The notes beneath the pieces are model-generated. The model did not search any database. It was not told the origin of the DNA and saw nothing but the letters and a program-made list of their open reading frames with translations. Below, one piece after another: positions 42,823 through 51,092 of a stretch of 64,000 bases of DNA (position 1 is the first letter of the stretch; the number at the start of each line of letters is the position of its first letter). The stretch is from Mycolicibacterium sp. TY81. GTDB taxonomy: Bacteria; Actinomycetota; Actinomycetes; Mycobacteriales; Mycobacteriaceae. The stretch spans positions 5,270,001-5,334,000 of the forward strand of contig NZ_AP023362.1 of the NCBI RefSeq assembly GCF_018326285.1, written 5' to 3'. The position numbers were made by a program, and so were the translations under genes.

Positions 42823-44431
42823 CGGCCAGCGCCTTCAGCTCGCGGCGGTCGATCTTGCCGGTACTGTTGCGCGGCAGCTCCGTGAGCACCGTGATCGACC
42901 GTGGCACTTTGTAATTGGCGAGGTTGTCGCGCACGTGCTGCTTGAGGACGTCCTCGGTGGCCGTTGCCCCGTCGGCCAGCACGACGAACGCGGCCAGGCG
43001 CTGGCCGTACTGCTCGTCGTCGACGCCCAGTACCGTGGCCTCGGCGACGTCCGGGTGGGTGGACAGCGTCTTCTCCACCTCGATGGGGTAGACGTTCTCG
43101 CCGCCCGACACGATCATCTCGTCGTCGCGGCCCACCACGAACAGGCGGCCCGCGGCATCGAGATAGCCGACGTCACCCGAGGACATGTAGTCCTGGTGGA
43201 AATCCTTTGTGGCGCCGGAGGTATAGCCGTCGAACTGGGTCGAGTTGCGCACGTAGATGGTGCCCACCTCGCCTGTCGGCAACTCGTTGAAGTCGGCGTC
43301 CAGGATCTTGATCTCGGTGCCCTCGGCCGGGCGGCCGGCGGTGTCGGGGGCGGCGCGCAGGTCGGCCGGCGTCGCGGTGGCGATCATGCCGGCCTCGGTG
43401 GCGTTGTAGTTGTTGTAGATGACGTCACCGAACTGGTCCATGAACGAGGTGACGACGTCGGGGCGCATCCGTGAGCCGGAGGCCGCGGCGAACCGCAGCG
43501 AGCGGCCGCTGTAGCGGTTGCGGATGTGGTCGGGCAGTTCCATGATGCGGTCGAACATCACTGGGACGACGCACAATCCGGTTGCCTGGTACTTGTCGAC
43601 CAACGCCAGCGTGGCCTGTGGGTCGAACTTGCGGCGCGTGACGACGGTGCAGGCCATCGATGCCGCGAAAACCAGTTGCGAGAAGCCCCAGGCGTGGAAC
43701 ATCGGTGCGACGACGACGGTCGTCTCCTCCGTGCGCCACGGCGTCCGATCCAGGATGGCCTTCAGTGCGTCCAGCCCACCGCCGGAATGCTTGGCGCCCT
43801 TGGGAGTTCCGGTGGTTCCGGAGGTCAGCAGGATCACCCGGCTCTTCTCGCCGGTGCGTCGCGGCTGCAGCCCCAGGTGGTCGATGATGAGCGACTCGAC
43901 GGTCAGCGGGTGGTCGTCGGTATCGGTCCACGCCACGATTCGCGTGGTGCCGGTCCGGCCCTCGAGCGCACGATCGACCGTCGCCGTGAACTCTTCGTCG
44001 TAGATGATGACGTCGACGTTCTCGCGGGCCACGACCTCGGCCATCGCCGGGCCGGCGAAGGAAGTGTTGAGCAGCAACACATCTGCGCCGATGCGGTTGG
44101 CCGCGATCAGGGAGTCGACGAAGCCGCGGTGGTTGCGTGCCATGATGCCCACGACCTTGGCCGAGGGCAGCGTCTGCAGGGCGGCGGCGAAGGCGTCGCC
44201 GCGCTTGTCGAGCTCACTGAAGGTCAGCGTGCCCAGCTCGTCGATGAGGCCGGGGCGGTTCCCGCAGCGTTGCGCGGAACTCGCGAAACCCGAAGTGACG
44301 CTCATGTTTTCGCGCGCCATGGCACCGGCGATCCGCACGTACTTGTCCGGGCGGAGCGGGGCGATGACACCGGCCCGCACCATGGTGTTGACCAGGCCCG
44401 CTGTCGCGGTCAGCTTGTCGGTGATTCCCAC
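42812..44431 (-). CDS. fadD12: Long-chain acyl-CoA synthetase FadD12-like
   Basis: A 539-residue ANL enzyme. A3 motif VILLTSGTTGTPKGAKHS (199-216), A5 IYNNYNATEAG, A7-A8 YMSSGDVGYLDAAGRLFVVGRDDEMIVSGGENVYPIEVE and A10 PRNSTGKIDRRELK are all present, so it should be active. The N-terminus (MGITDKLTATAGLVNTMVRAGVIAPLRPDKY) is typical of FadD12 (Rv1427c). It sits six nt after the acyltransferase gene and overlaps lipO, so the three are one operon, probably driven from the region with the KstR-type operator at 45272. Confidence 0.88.
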   Translation of the reverse strand: MGITDKLTATAGLVNTMVRAGVIAPLRPDKYVRIAGAMARENMSVTSGFASSAQRCGNRPGLIDELGTLTFSELDKRGDAFAAALQTLPSAKVVGIMARNHRGFVDSLIAANRIGADVLLLNTSFAGPAMAEVVARENVDVIIYDEEFTATVDRALEGRTGTTRIVAWTDTDDHPLTVESLIIDHLGLQPRRTGEKSRVILLTSGTTGTPKGAKHSGGGLDALKAILDRTPWRTEETTVVVAPMFHAWGFSQLVFAASMACTVVTRRKFDPQATLALVDKYQATGLCVVPVMFDRIMELPDHIRNRYSGRSLRFAAASGSRMRPDVVTSFMDQFGDVIYNNYNATEAGMIATATPADLRAAPDTAGRPAEGTEIKILDADFNELPTGEVGTIYVRNSTQFDGYTSGATKDFHQDYMSSGDVGYLDAAGRLFVVGRDDEMIVSGGENVYPIEVEKTLSTHPDVAEATVLGVDDEQYGQRLAAFVVLADGATATEDVLKQHVRDNLANYKVPRSITVLTELPRNSTGKIDRRELKALADGA

Positions 44432-44437
44432 GGCAGG

Positions 44438-45244
44438 TCAGCCTATTACCGGGAAGCGGCGCTCTTCGGCGAGTTCGTCGAGAGCGTCCTGCATGACCTT
44501 GCGGACGTGCGCGTCGACGGCATCGACGTCGGGCTCATCGCCGGAGGCGAAGGCGATCGCCGTGGGATCGACGGGCGGCAGCACCTGCATGACGATCTTC
44601 GACGGAAGCGGCAGGTTCAGCGGCAGCACGGCGGACAGCCCGAACGGCAGCCCGATGGACAGCGGCACCACCTTGGCGCGCGCGGCGCGGGCGATGGGAC
44701 CGAGCGCCTTGGCGATCTTCTCGCCGCGGGTCAGGAACAGCTGGGTCTCCTGGCCGCCGATGCCGACCATCGGCACGATCGGGACGCCGGCGTTGATCGC
44801 GGCCTTCACGTAACCCTTGCGGCCGTCGAAGTCGATCTTGTTGGCGTCGGTCGACGGCCGGTAGACGTCGTAGTCCCCGCCGGGGAACACCACGACGAGG
44901 CCGCCGGAGCGCAGTGCCTCGTCGGCGTTCTCGTGGCTCGCCAGGATGTAGCCGGTCTTCTTGAAGAAGTCCGCGGTCGGGCCGACCATCAGCATGGCGT
45001 GGCTGAGGGTGTAGACGGGGCGGTCGTAGCCGTATTTCTCGTAGAAGTGCGACGAGAAGATCGGCACGTCCATGGGCAGCATGCCGCCCGAGTGGTTGCT
45101 CACCACGAGTGCGCCGCCGAGGGGAATGTTCTCCAATCCGCGGACCTCGGACCGGTGATAGACCTTCAGCAGCGGTCGGAGAATCCCCATGACCTTCTCG
45201 GTCAGCTCCGGGTCGAATTTGGTGATTTCGGGCAGCTTGGCCAC
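44438..45244 (-). CDS. Lysophospholipid/DAG acyltransferase family protein (Rv1428c-like)
   Basis: A 268-residue acyltransferase-fold protein. The GTG at 45244 (VAKLPEITKFDPELTEK) follows GGAGAA; the longer frame from 45322 would cover the operator. The PlsC-like block I is SNHSGGMLPMD, where the usual HxxxxD reads His-Ser-Gly-Gly-Met-Leu-Pro-Met-Asp, a spacing seen in the DAGAT-like branch; further blocks are VVVFPGGDYDVYRPS (FPEG-like) and VPIVPMVGIGGQET. It would acylate a lipid or alcohol with CoA esters made by the neighbouring synthetase. First gene of a three-gene operon starting 28 nt from the KstR-type site. Confidence 0.8.
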   Translation of the reverse strand: MAKLPEITKFDPELTEKVMGILRPLLKVYHRSEVRGLENIPLGGALVVSNHSGGMLPMDVPIFSSHFYEKYGYDRPVYTLSHAMLMVGPTADFFKKTGYILASHENADEALRSGGLVVVFPGGDYDVYRPSTDANKIDFDGRKGYVKAAINAGVPIVPMVGIGGQETQLFLTRGEKIAKALGPIARAARAKVVPLSIGLPFGLSAVLPLNLPLPSKIVMQVLPPVDPTAIAFASGDEPDVDAVDAHVRKVMQDALDELAEERRFPVIG

Positions 45245-45271
45245 GGTTTCTCCTCTGACTGCGGCAAAAAC

Positions 45272-45285
45272 TAGAACATGTTCTA
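45272..45285. promoter_or_regulatory. Perfect KstR-type operator
   Basis: TAGAACATGTTCTA fits the KstR consensus TnnAACnnGTTnnA on both strands and is a full palindrome. It lies between the acyltransferase start (45244, minus) and the echA1 start (45347, plus), so the steroid-responsive repressor KstR could hold both divergent units off until cholesterol metabolites are present. Confidence 0.8.
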
Positions 45286-45346
45286 ATTTTCGATTATTCA
45301 CTGGTTGACCGCCGGACGCCAATCCCCTGTGGCTAGCATCACCGTC

Positions 45347-46123
45347 GTGACCGAAGAAGCCACCAGCGAAGATGCTGTCCTCGTCGAACAGCGCGACCGC
45401 ATACTGATCATCACCATCAATCGGCCCCAGGCCAAGAACGCTGTCAACTCAGCGGTCAGCAAGGGCTTGGCGGCCGCCGCGGACCGCCTCGACGAAGACC
45501 CGGGACTGTCCGTCGCGGTGCTGACGGGAGCCGGCGGCTCGTTCTGTGCGGGCATGGATCTGAAGGCCTTCGCCAAAGGCGAGAACATCCTCTCGGATCG
45601 CGGCCTCGGCTTCACCCAGCGTCCGCCGGCCAAGCCGCTGATCGCTGCTGTCGAGGGCTACGCCCTGGCGGGTGGCACCGAGCTGGCGCTGTCGGCCGAC
45701 CTGATCGTCGCGTCCAACGCGGCGGCCTTCGGCATCCCCGAGGTCAAGCGCGGCCTGGTCGCCGGCGCCGGCGGGTTGCTGCGGCTGCCGCAGCGCATCC
45801 CGTACGCCATCGCCATGGAACTCGCCCTCACCGGTGACAACCTGACCGCGACGCGGGCGCACGAACTGGGCCTGGTCAACGAGCTGACCGAGCCCGGTGG
45901 CGCACTCGATGCCGCGCTCGCGCTGGCCGAGCGGATCACCGCGAACGGGCCGCTCGCGGTCGCCGCGACCAAGCGCATCATCGTCGAGTCGTCCGACTGG
46001 TCCGACGCCGAGAAGTGGGAGAAGCAGGGCGCCATTCTGGGGCCGGTCTTCATGTCGAAGGATGCGCGCGAGGGCGCGGTGGCCTTCGCCGAAAAGCGCG
46101 CGCCGCAGTGGACCGGTAGCTGA
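45347..46123 (+). CDS. echA1: Enoyl-CoA hydratase EchA1-like
   Basis: A 258-residue crotonase. GTG 45347 (VTEEATSEDAVLVEQRDRILIITINRP) matches the EchA1 (Rv0222) N-terminus; the frame start at 45305 lies nearer the operator. Oxyanion-hole and CoA-binding elements: GGSFCAGMDLKAF and IAAVEGYALAGGTELALSADLIVA; the acid region is FGIPEVKRGLVAGAGGLLRLP, where the second catalytic Glu of classical hydratases is not evident. Predicted to hydrate enoyl-CoA in beta-oxidation. Likely controlled by the KstR-type site upstream. Converges on a lipoprotein gene with a short hairpin (46134-46150) between them. Confidence 0.88.
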   Translation: MTEEATSEDAVLVEQRDRILIITINRPQAKNAVNSAVSKGLAAAADRLDEDPGLSVAVLTGAGGSFCAGMDLKAFAKGENILSDRGLGFTQRPPAKPLIAAVEGYALAGGTELALSADLIVASNAAAFGIPEVKRGLVAGAGGLLRLPQRIPYAIAMELALTGDNLTATRAHELGLVNELTEPGGALDAALALAERITANGPLAVAATKRIIVESSDWSDAEKWEKQGAILGPVFMSKDAREGAVAFAEKRAPQWTGS

Positions 46124-46133
46124 GGCTGCCGAC

Positions 46134-46150
46134 CATCGGCTCAGCCGATG
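46134..46150. terminator. Short hairpin between convergent genes
   Basis: CATCGGCT-C-AGCCGATG, a perfect 8-bp stem with a one-base centre, between the echA1 stop (46123) and the lipoprotein stop (46154). It is a candidate bidirectional terminator. The loop is too tight for a full stem, so the real stem would be slightly shorter. Confidence 0.4.
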
Positions 46151-46153
46151 CTG

Positions 46154-46603
46154 CTACCTCGGTTTCTTTTCCGGCTGCTGCACGGGGCACTGCTGCTCAA
46201 CCCAGTTGTTGAGCGTGCGGCTGAACTGGCTGCGGTCGGGATCGCTGCTGTGCAGGCCGTTGGTCTTGACGAAATGCGTCACGGCGGCCTGCACATCGGC
46301 CGGCGGGTGGAAACCGTTGATGGTGTCCCCGGCTGCCTTCGAGTCCTCGGGGGACGCGCCGGACATCAGGTTCACCACCGCGCCGGTGAGTTGCAGGCAC
46401 GTCCCGCCGTCGAGCTGACGGCTGGTGGGTGACGGCGGCGCTTCCGCCGCGGGCGTGCTCGGGGCGGCCGAGGAACTCTGCGCCGGAGCGCTCGATGCCG
46501 AGGTGGTCGGCTGCGCCGGCTGCTTGTCACCCGAACATCCGGCCAGCAGCAGAGCGGCTGCCAGCACGGCGGTCTGACCGCCGATGAGTCGCCGCGACGT
46601 CAT
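46154..46603 (-). CDS. Small lipoprotein
   Basis: A 149-residue exported lipoprotein. ATG 46603 (MTSRRLIGGQTAVLAAALLLAGCSG) follows GGGAGA; the lipobox LAGC places the acylated Cys at residue 23. A 45-residue Ser/Ala/Pro/Thr linker leads to a small C-terminal domain with two Cys (GGTCLQLTG...VEQQCPV), probably disulfide-linked. No known family recognised by eye; similar small lipoproteins are common in mycobacteria. Function unknown. Confidence 0.75.
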   Translation of the reverse strand: MTSRRLIGGQTAVLAAALLLAGCSGDKQPAQPTTSASSAPAQSSSAAPSTPAAEAPPSPTSRQLDGGTCLQLTGAVVNLMSGASPEDSKAAGDTINGFHPPADVQAAVTHFVKTNGLHSSDPDRSQFSRTLNNWVEQQCPVQQPEKKPR

Positions 46604-46663
46604 GTTCTCCCGGTAGCGCATGTGTTTGTTCTACCGGGAGACGGCTGTCGTCGGCCAGTGGGG

Positions 46664-47149
46664 TCAGACCGAGGCGACGAAGTCGCTGCTGTAGAACTCG
46701 GCCGGGCTCTGCGAATGCGGCTGGGGCAGATCGACCGCGACCCAGACGCCGGTGGTGCCGGGGGCGACGGGCAGCTGGACGGTGGCGCTGCCGTTGCCCC
46801 AGCCGTCGGTGCTCAGCGGGGCGGTGCCGATGCTCGGGTCGCCCGGCAGGCAGCCGAGGGTGGCATGCGGTGCCGGGATCACGCGGACCGTGTACTGCGC
46901 GTTGCGCGCGCCGTCGAGCATCTCGACGTGGGCGGTGGCGGTGCGCCCGTCGGAGGTGATCTCCGCCGTCGGGACGGCCGGGAAGCGGAACTTCATGTAG
47001 TTGATCGGCTGCCGATCGCAGGTGTAGGCCCGCGACATCAGGGTCTGACGGGCCGTGCCCGCGGCCTGGGCGGGCGCCGCGACGAGGGTCGCGGCGGGCA
47101 GGGCGGCACAGACGGCCAACGCGGCGAAAGCGCCACTCTTCTTGGACAT
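46664..47149 (-). CDS. Small secreted protein
   Basis: A 161-residue exported protein. ATG 47149 (MSKKSGAFAALAVCAALPAATLVAAPAQA) is a classic signal peptide with cleavage after AQA (residue 29); the longer frame start adds a Thr/Val-rich stretch. The mature part is beta-rich with two Cys (AYTCDRQ...LGCLPG), likely one disulfide, and an LPVAPGTTGVWVAVDLPQ strand near the end. No family recognised. Separately transcribed or distal to the lipoprotein gene; function unknown. Confidence 0.72.
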   Translation of the reverse strand: MSKKSGAFAALAVCAALPAATLVAAPAQAAGTARQTLMSRAYTCDRQPINYMKFRFPAVPTAEITSDGRTATAHVEMLDGARNAQYTVRVIPAPHATLGCLPGDPSIGTAPLSTDGWGNGSATVQLPVAPGTTGVWVAVDLPQPHSQSPAEFYSSDFVASV

Positions 47150-47238
47150 GTGTCGAGTTTTTACCGAGACCGCCGGTAACGCAGTGGTGGCCGTCACAAG
47201 CGGACGGAACGCACTTTCCGCGCGGATGTTGACTTAGA

Positions 47239-49371
47239 TCACAACGGGTTTCCGGTGCGGCCCACCGTCACATCCCAGGCGTCCGTCGTCGCCGTGCGGT
47301 CGGCCAGTCGCCGGGCGTGCCGGCCGGTGCTACCGAACTCATCGGCCCAACTGCGTGCGCGCAGGGTGGCGCGCCACAGCGGATGTTCCGCCGTGGTGCC
47401 GATGGCGCCGTGCAGCTGATGGGCGATGGTCGTCACCGGAGCGACGGCCCGGCCGACGGCCACCTTGGCCACCGTGGTGGCGTAGGCGGTGCGGTCGTCG
47501 CCGAAGCCGTACCGAGCGGCGGCGGTGATCGCCAGAATGGTTGCCGCTCTGGCACGCTCGATCTCCCCGAGCATCGTGGCCAGCGAGTGTTGCACGGCCT
47601 GGAACGCCGCGAGCGGGCGGCCGAACTGTATGCGCGTCTCGGTGTGCGCGACGGTCAGTTGTGCGGCCGCATCGAAGGCGCCGACAATCTGCACGCAGCG
47701 GCACCAGGCGCCGCGGATGGTCAGTTCGTCGGCGACCGCGAGCGGCAGCTGAACGACATCGGCTGCCGCGGTGTCGAATTCGACGATGGCGCGGGGCTCG
47801 CCGGCGAGATTGTGTCCGTCTTCGACGAGTGTCGGTGCGTCGCGCAGTGCGACGTACAGGGCGTCGGCACCTCGAGTGGCCACAACAATGGGCCCGCATT
47901 GTGGCCAGGTGGCGACGCCGTCCACCGCGAGTGTGAGCGGCCCCGATTCCGGTATCGGCAGGCCGGCTTCGGCGGCCAACCATGTTGCCAGCACATCGGT
48001 TTCGGCGATCGGTACCGCGGCCCCGTGGCGGGCCAGAGCGCCCAGCACGACGGCCGTGGCGGCGGGCCCGGCGTCGGGCTCACTGCTCAGCCGGGTCAGC
48101 CCTGAACCCTCGGCGGTGCGCCACAACGCGTCGTCGAACGTCAGCGGCAATGTCCGCGCGGGCGCGGCCGTCTGGCCGATCTGCTCGGCCAGTTCGCGCA
48201 ATTCCGCATACTCGTCCGAAGGCTGTTCGGCAGCAGCCTGTTTGGTCCAGTTCTTGGCGACGATGCCGCGCAGGACCTCATTCGTGCCGCCGCGCAGCGT
48301 GAACAGCGGGGCGTGCACGCGGGCGGTGTCCAGCATCGTCTGCAGCCGCCGGCGGTCGGGGCCGTCGTACCGGTCCAGCAGCTCCGCGGCGATCTCGACG
48401 GAATCCTGTTCGAAGCGGGTGCCGAGGTCCTTCACCAGCGCGGCGGACACCGCGGCGTCCTGGCCGGCCGTCAGGGCCCGGGCGACCGATATCGAGAGTT
48501 GGCGCAACGAAATCATCCGTGCCATCAGGTCGCCGACGTCGGCGCGGGGTTCGTCCCGCAGTGCCTCGACGAGGGCGAAAAGCAGTGTGGCCGTGGACAG
48601 GAAGCGCTCCGGCCCGCTGCGTTCGAAACCCAGTTCGGAGGTCACCTGATGCCAGCCGGCGCCGACCGTGCCCAGCAGGTCGGCGTCGGTCAGCGCGACG
48701 TCGTCGAACAGCACCTCGTTGAAATGGTGCTCACCGTTCATCTGGACGATGGGCTCGATGGTGACGCCCGGAGCGTCGGTGGGGACGATGAACTGACTGA
48801 ATCCCGCGTGCCGATGTTTCGGGTCCAGGGGGCTGGTGCGGGCGAGCACCACGATCTGGTGGGCCAGATGCGCACCGCTGGTCCATACCTTGCTGCCGCT
48901 CAGCAGCCAGCCGCCGTCGGTGCGGGTGGCCCTGGTGGTGACGGCGGCCAGGTCGGAACCAGCCTCATGCTCACTCATGCCGATGGCCGAATACAAAGTG
49001 CCGGAAGCAATTCGGGGCAGGAGCCGGCGCCGTTGTTCCTCGCTGCCGTAGCTGAGGAGGGCCGGCGCCACCTGTCGGTCGGCGATCCAGTGCGCGGCCA
49101 CTGGGGCGCCGTGGGCCAGGAGCTCCTCGGTGACGACGTACCGGTGCATGTGGCTGCGCCCGCGGCCGCCGTACTCGACGGGGATGGTCAGCCCGACGAA
49201 GCCGGCCACCGCCAGCCGCCTGCTGAAGTCGGCGTCCCACTTCGACAGCCAGCAGTCGACACCGGGCTGCCAGCCGAACTGCGCCGCGTCCTCGGCCAGG
49301 AACCGGCGCAGGTCGTCGCGCAGTTCCGCCAGGTCACCATCGTCGGCGCGGAGCGCGTCGAAATCGTCCAT
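47239..49371 (-). CDS. Fused double acyl-CoA dehydrogenase (second copy)
   Basis: A 710-residue protein. Residues 1-375 are a complete ACAD domain: WLSKWDADFSRRLAVAGFVGLTIPVEYGGRGRS, AIGMSEHEAGSDLAAVTTRATRTDGGWLLSGSKVWTSGAH and FTLRGGTNEVLRGIVAKN. Residues about 390-710 are a shorter, degenerate ACAD-like unit with IQFGRPLAAFQAVQHSLATMLGEIERARAATILA and HQLHGAIGTTAEHPLWRATLRARSW. Domain order is opposite in quality to the FadE at 35977 (here the N-terminal unit looks catalytic). The substrate is unknown; fused FadEs often act on bulky CoA esters. It has no counterpart between Rv0222 and Rv0223c in M. tuberculosis. Confidence 0.85.
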   Translation of the reverse strand: MDDFDALRADDGDLAELRDDLRRFLAEDAAQFGWQPGVDCWLSKWDADFSRRLAVAGFVGLTIPVEYGGRGRSHMHRYVVTEELLAHGAPVAAHWIADRQVAPALLSYGSEEQRRRLLPRIASGTLYSAIGMSEHEAGSDLAAVTTRATRTDGGWLLSGSKVWTSGAHLAHQIVVLARTSPLDPKHRHAGFSQFIVPTDAPGVTIEPIVQMNGEHHFNEVLFDDVALTDADLLGTVGAGWHQVTSELGFERSGPERFLSTATLLFALVEALRDEPRADVGDLMARMISLRQLSISVARALTAGQDAAVSAALVKDLGTRFEQDSVEIAAELLDRYDGPDRRRLQTMLDTARVHAPLFTLRGGTNEVLRGIVAKNWTKQAAAEQPSDEYAELRELAEQIGQTAAPARTLPLTFDDALWRTAEGSGLTRLSSEPDAGPAATAVVLGALARHGAAVPIAETDVLATWLAAEAGLPIPESGPLTLAVDGVATWPQCGPIVVATRGADALYVALRDAPTLVEDGHNLAGEPRAIVEFDTAAADVVQLPLAVADELTIRGAWCRCVQIVGAFDAAAQLTVAHTETRIQFGRPLAAFQAVQHSLATMLGEIERARAATILAITAAARYGFGDDRTAYATTVAKVAVGRAVAPVTTIAHQLHGAIGTTAEHPLWRATLRARSWADEFGSTGRHARRLADRTATTDAWDVTVGRTGNPL

Positions 49372-49429
49372 CGGGCAACAGTAATCATGGCGCCGCAGAT
49401 TGTCGGTGGGTCACGGCATACTCGGCGAG

Positions 49430-49957
49430 ATGGCGACCATCTACTACAGCGCATCCAGCTTGGACGGCTTCATCGTCGATTCTGCGGGCAGCCTCGACTG
49501 GCTGCTCTCGCGTGACATCGACGTCGACGGGCCGTTCGGCTACAAGGCGTTCGAGAAGTCCGTCGGTGCGCTGGTCCTGGGGTCGACGACGTACCAGTGG
49601 GTCGTCGAGCACGAGCCGGGCGACTGGCCGTATCCCCAGCCGACGTGGGTGCTCACGTCCCGGCCCGGCATCATCGTCGACGGCCATCCGGTGCAGGCGG
49701 TGAGCGGTGATGTGGCGCAACTGCATCCGACGCTGGTCGAGGCGGCGGGCGACCGCGACGTGTGGATTCTCGGAGGCGGGGACGTTGCGGCGCAGTTCGT
49801 GAAGGCCGGCCTGGTCGATGAACTGGTGGTGTCGTACGCGCCGTGCTCGCTGGGCGAGGGCGCGCCGGTGCTGCCGGTGCGCTCGGAGTGGCGGCTGGTG
49901 GAATCCGCCGTCAACAGGGACTTCGTGTGTGCACGCTGGGCTCGCGCGGAAGGCTAA
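49430..49957 (+). CDS. RibD C-terminal/dihydrofolate-reductase-like protein
   Basis: A 175-residue protein. ATG 49430 (MATIYYSASSLDGFIVD) is the typical start of the RibD_C reductase family: first strand, then SLDGFI. Other marks: VLGSTTYQWVVEH (nucleotide-binding turn), TWVLTSRP and DVWILGGGDVAAQFVKAGLVDELVVSYAP, the GGG(D)-loop that binds NADPH. Substrate unknown; family members reduce pterins or flavin precursors. Divergent from FadE; the last four nt overlap the converging TetR gene. Confidence 0.85.
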   Translation: MATIYYSASSLDGFIVDSAGSLDWLLSRDIDVDGPFGYKAFEKSVGALVLGSTTYQWVVEHEPGDWPYPQPTWVLTSRPGIIVDGHPVQAVSGDVAQLHPTLVEAAGDRDVWILGGGDVAAQFVKAGLVDELVVSYAPCSLGEGAPVLPVRSEWRLVESAVNRDFVCARWARAEG

Positions 49958-50589
49958 CTGCCGGCGGTCGGCAGGCCGTTGTTCTTGACGAAAGCCTTTG
50001 CCTTGATCAGGAATTCGAGCTGAGTGGCAACATCGTGCAACGGCTCGACGCTGCGTGACGAGCGGCTCAGGATCACGGCGCCCTCGAGCGCGGCCAGGCA
50101 GGTGACGGCCAGGGTTGACGCGTCGGTGTCGCTGAAGCCTTCGGCGGTGAAGGCGTGTCCGAGCGCGGTGCGCCACCGGTCGAAGATCCCGGCGGCGATG
50201 GGGGTCAGGGTCGGCGCTTCGTCGCCCGACCCGACCGCCGCGGCGACCACCGGACACCCGGCGGTGAAGTCACTGTCGGCGAGGATGCGATCCCAGAACG
50301 TGACGAATCCGCGGACGAGGGCGATGCCGCCGTAGGCGGCGGAACCGTCGATATGGGCGGCAATCGCATCGCCGGCGAACTGCAGGGCCTCGATCAGCAG
50401 CTGGCTGCGGCCCTCGGGAAAGTGGTGGTAGACCGAGCCGCGCGGGGCACCGCTACGGACCAACACCTCGTCGATGGTCAGGCCCGCGGCGCCGCGTTCA
50501 CGCAGCACGGCGGCGGCGCTGCGCACCATCCGTTCCCGCGTGGCGCCCCGCTTGTTGACCGTCTTGGTGACGGGCTCAGCTGACGTCAA
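49954..50589 (-). CDS. TetR-family regulator (LmrA/YxaF type)
   Basis: A 211-residue repressor. The TTG at 50589 overlaps the upstream small ORF stop (TTGA); GTG 50568 is an alternative. N-terminal HTH: TRERMVRSAAAVLRERGAAGLTIDEVLVRSGAPRGSVYHHFPEGRSQLLIEAL (residues 17-69), with the LmrA-type PRGSVYHHFPEG motif. The C-terminal ligand domain has FVTFWDRILADSDFTAGCPVVAAAV, where the Cys-Pro pair is typical of this subgroup. It may regulate the neighbouring RibD-like gene or its own small partner. Inducer unknown. Confidence 0.85.
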   Translation of the reverse strand: MTSAEPVTKTVNKRGATRERMVRSAAAVLRERGAAGLTIDEVLVRSGAPRGSVYHHFPEGRSQLLIEALQFAGDAIAAHIDGSAAYGGIALVRGFVTFWDRILADSDFTAGCPVVAAAVGSGDEAPTLTPIAAGIFDRWRTALGHAFTAEGFSDTDASTLAVTCLAALEGAVILSRSSRSVEPLHDVATQLEFLIKAKAFVKNNGLPTAGS

Positions 50590-50720
50590 TGCGTGACCCG
50601 GTTCCGCAGCTGCGTCATCCGGTCCTGCACGCCCCGCGCCGCTTCACGCAGCCGCTCGTTGGCACCCAGGACGGTGTGCGTGAAGCGATGGCCCTTCACG
50701 TTGACCTCGACGACCCACAT
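50586..50720 (-). CDS. Tiny basic protein coupled to TetR
   Basis: A 44-residue ORF. The ATG at 50720 is preceded by a near-ideal Shine-Dalgarno, AAGGAGGG, which argues that it is translated. Sequence: MWVVEVNVKGHRFTHTVLG, then a charged helix (ANERLREAARGVQDRMTQLRN). Its stop overlaps the TetR start by four nt, so it is first in a two-gene operon and may set TetR translation. No family recognised. Confidence 0.6.
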   Translation of the reverse strand: MWVVEVNVKGHRFTHTVLGANERLREAARGVQDRMTQLRNRVTH

Positions 50721-50938
50721 GGCGCCCTCCTTGATATGGGTCTCAGCATAAAACGTCGGACACATCGGGCCAAAGAATGTATTCCAGGTCACTATTGGGC
50801 GGCCGCAGCGGCCAAATGGCGTCGAAATTATGGCTGGTTACATAGTTCTGTGATCAAGAATTCACTTCTGGGTGGACGTCCGAACTCGATGTGCAGACCG
50901 TCATCAGGGGTCTTCCGCAGGGGCGTTGTGGGTTCGCC

Positions 50939-50998
50939 TCCGAGCGTGCGCTCAGATCGGGGATCTGGCCTGCAGGACGATCTGTCCGCACATTGGCG
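50939..50998. repeat. CAGATCG-type palindromic repeat, copy B1
   Basis: Inner core GTGCGCTCAGATCG (50946-50959) pairs, with two mismatches, with CGATCTGTCCGCAC (50978-50991) across an 18-nt middle. Outside this core the arms hardly pair. Part of the 439-nt gap between the tiny protein and the 73-residue gene; apart from the repeats and the hairpin at 51093-51150 this gap shows no gene. Confidence 0.6.
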
Positions 50999-51019
50999 AA
51001 GATGTACGGCCGCGTTGAT

Positions 51020-51079
51020 CACGAGCGTGCAGCCAGATCGAAGATCGGGCGAGAGGTGCGATCTGAGTGCACCCTCGTG
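51020..51079. repeat. CAGATCG-type palindromic repeat, copy B2
   Basis: Left arm 51020-51040 (CACGAGCGTGCA...CAGATCG) pairs with right arm 51059-51079 at 18 of 21 positions; middle 18 nt. This is the best-preserved copy and shares its geometry with 17196-17257 and 50939-50998. Confidence 0.7.
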
Positions 51080-51092
51080 GCGGGCAACGAGA

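Noticed and set aside
50848..50868. CRP-like TGTGA...TCACT
   Set aside because: The half-sites are eight rather than six nt apart and the second is imperfect.
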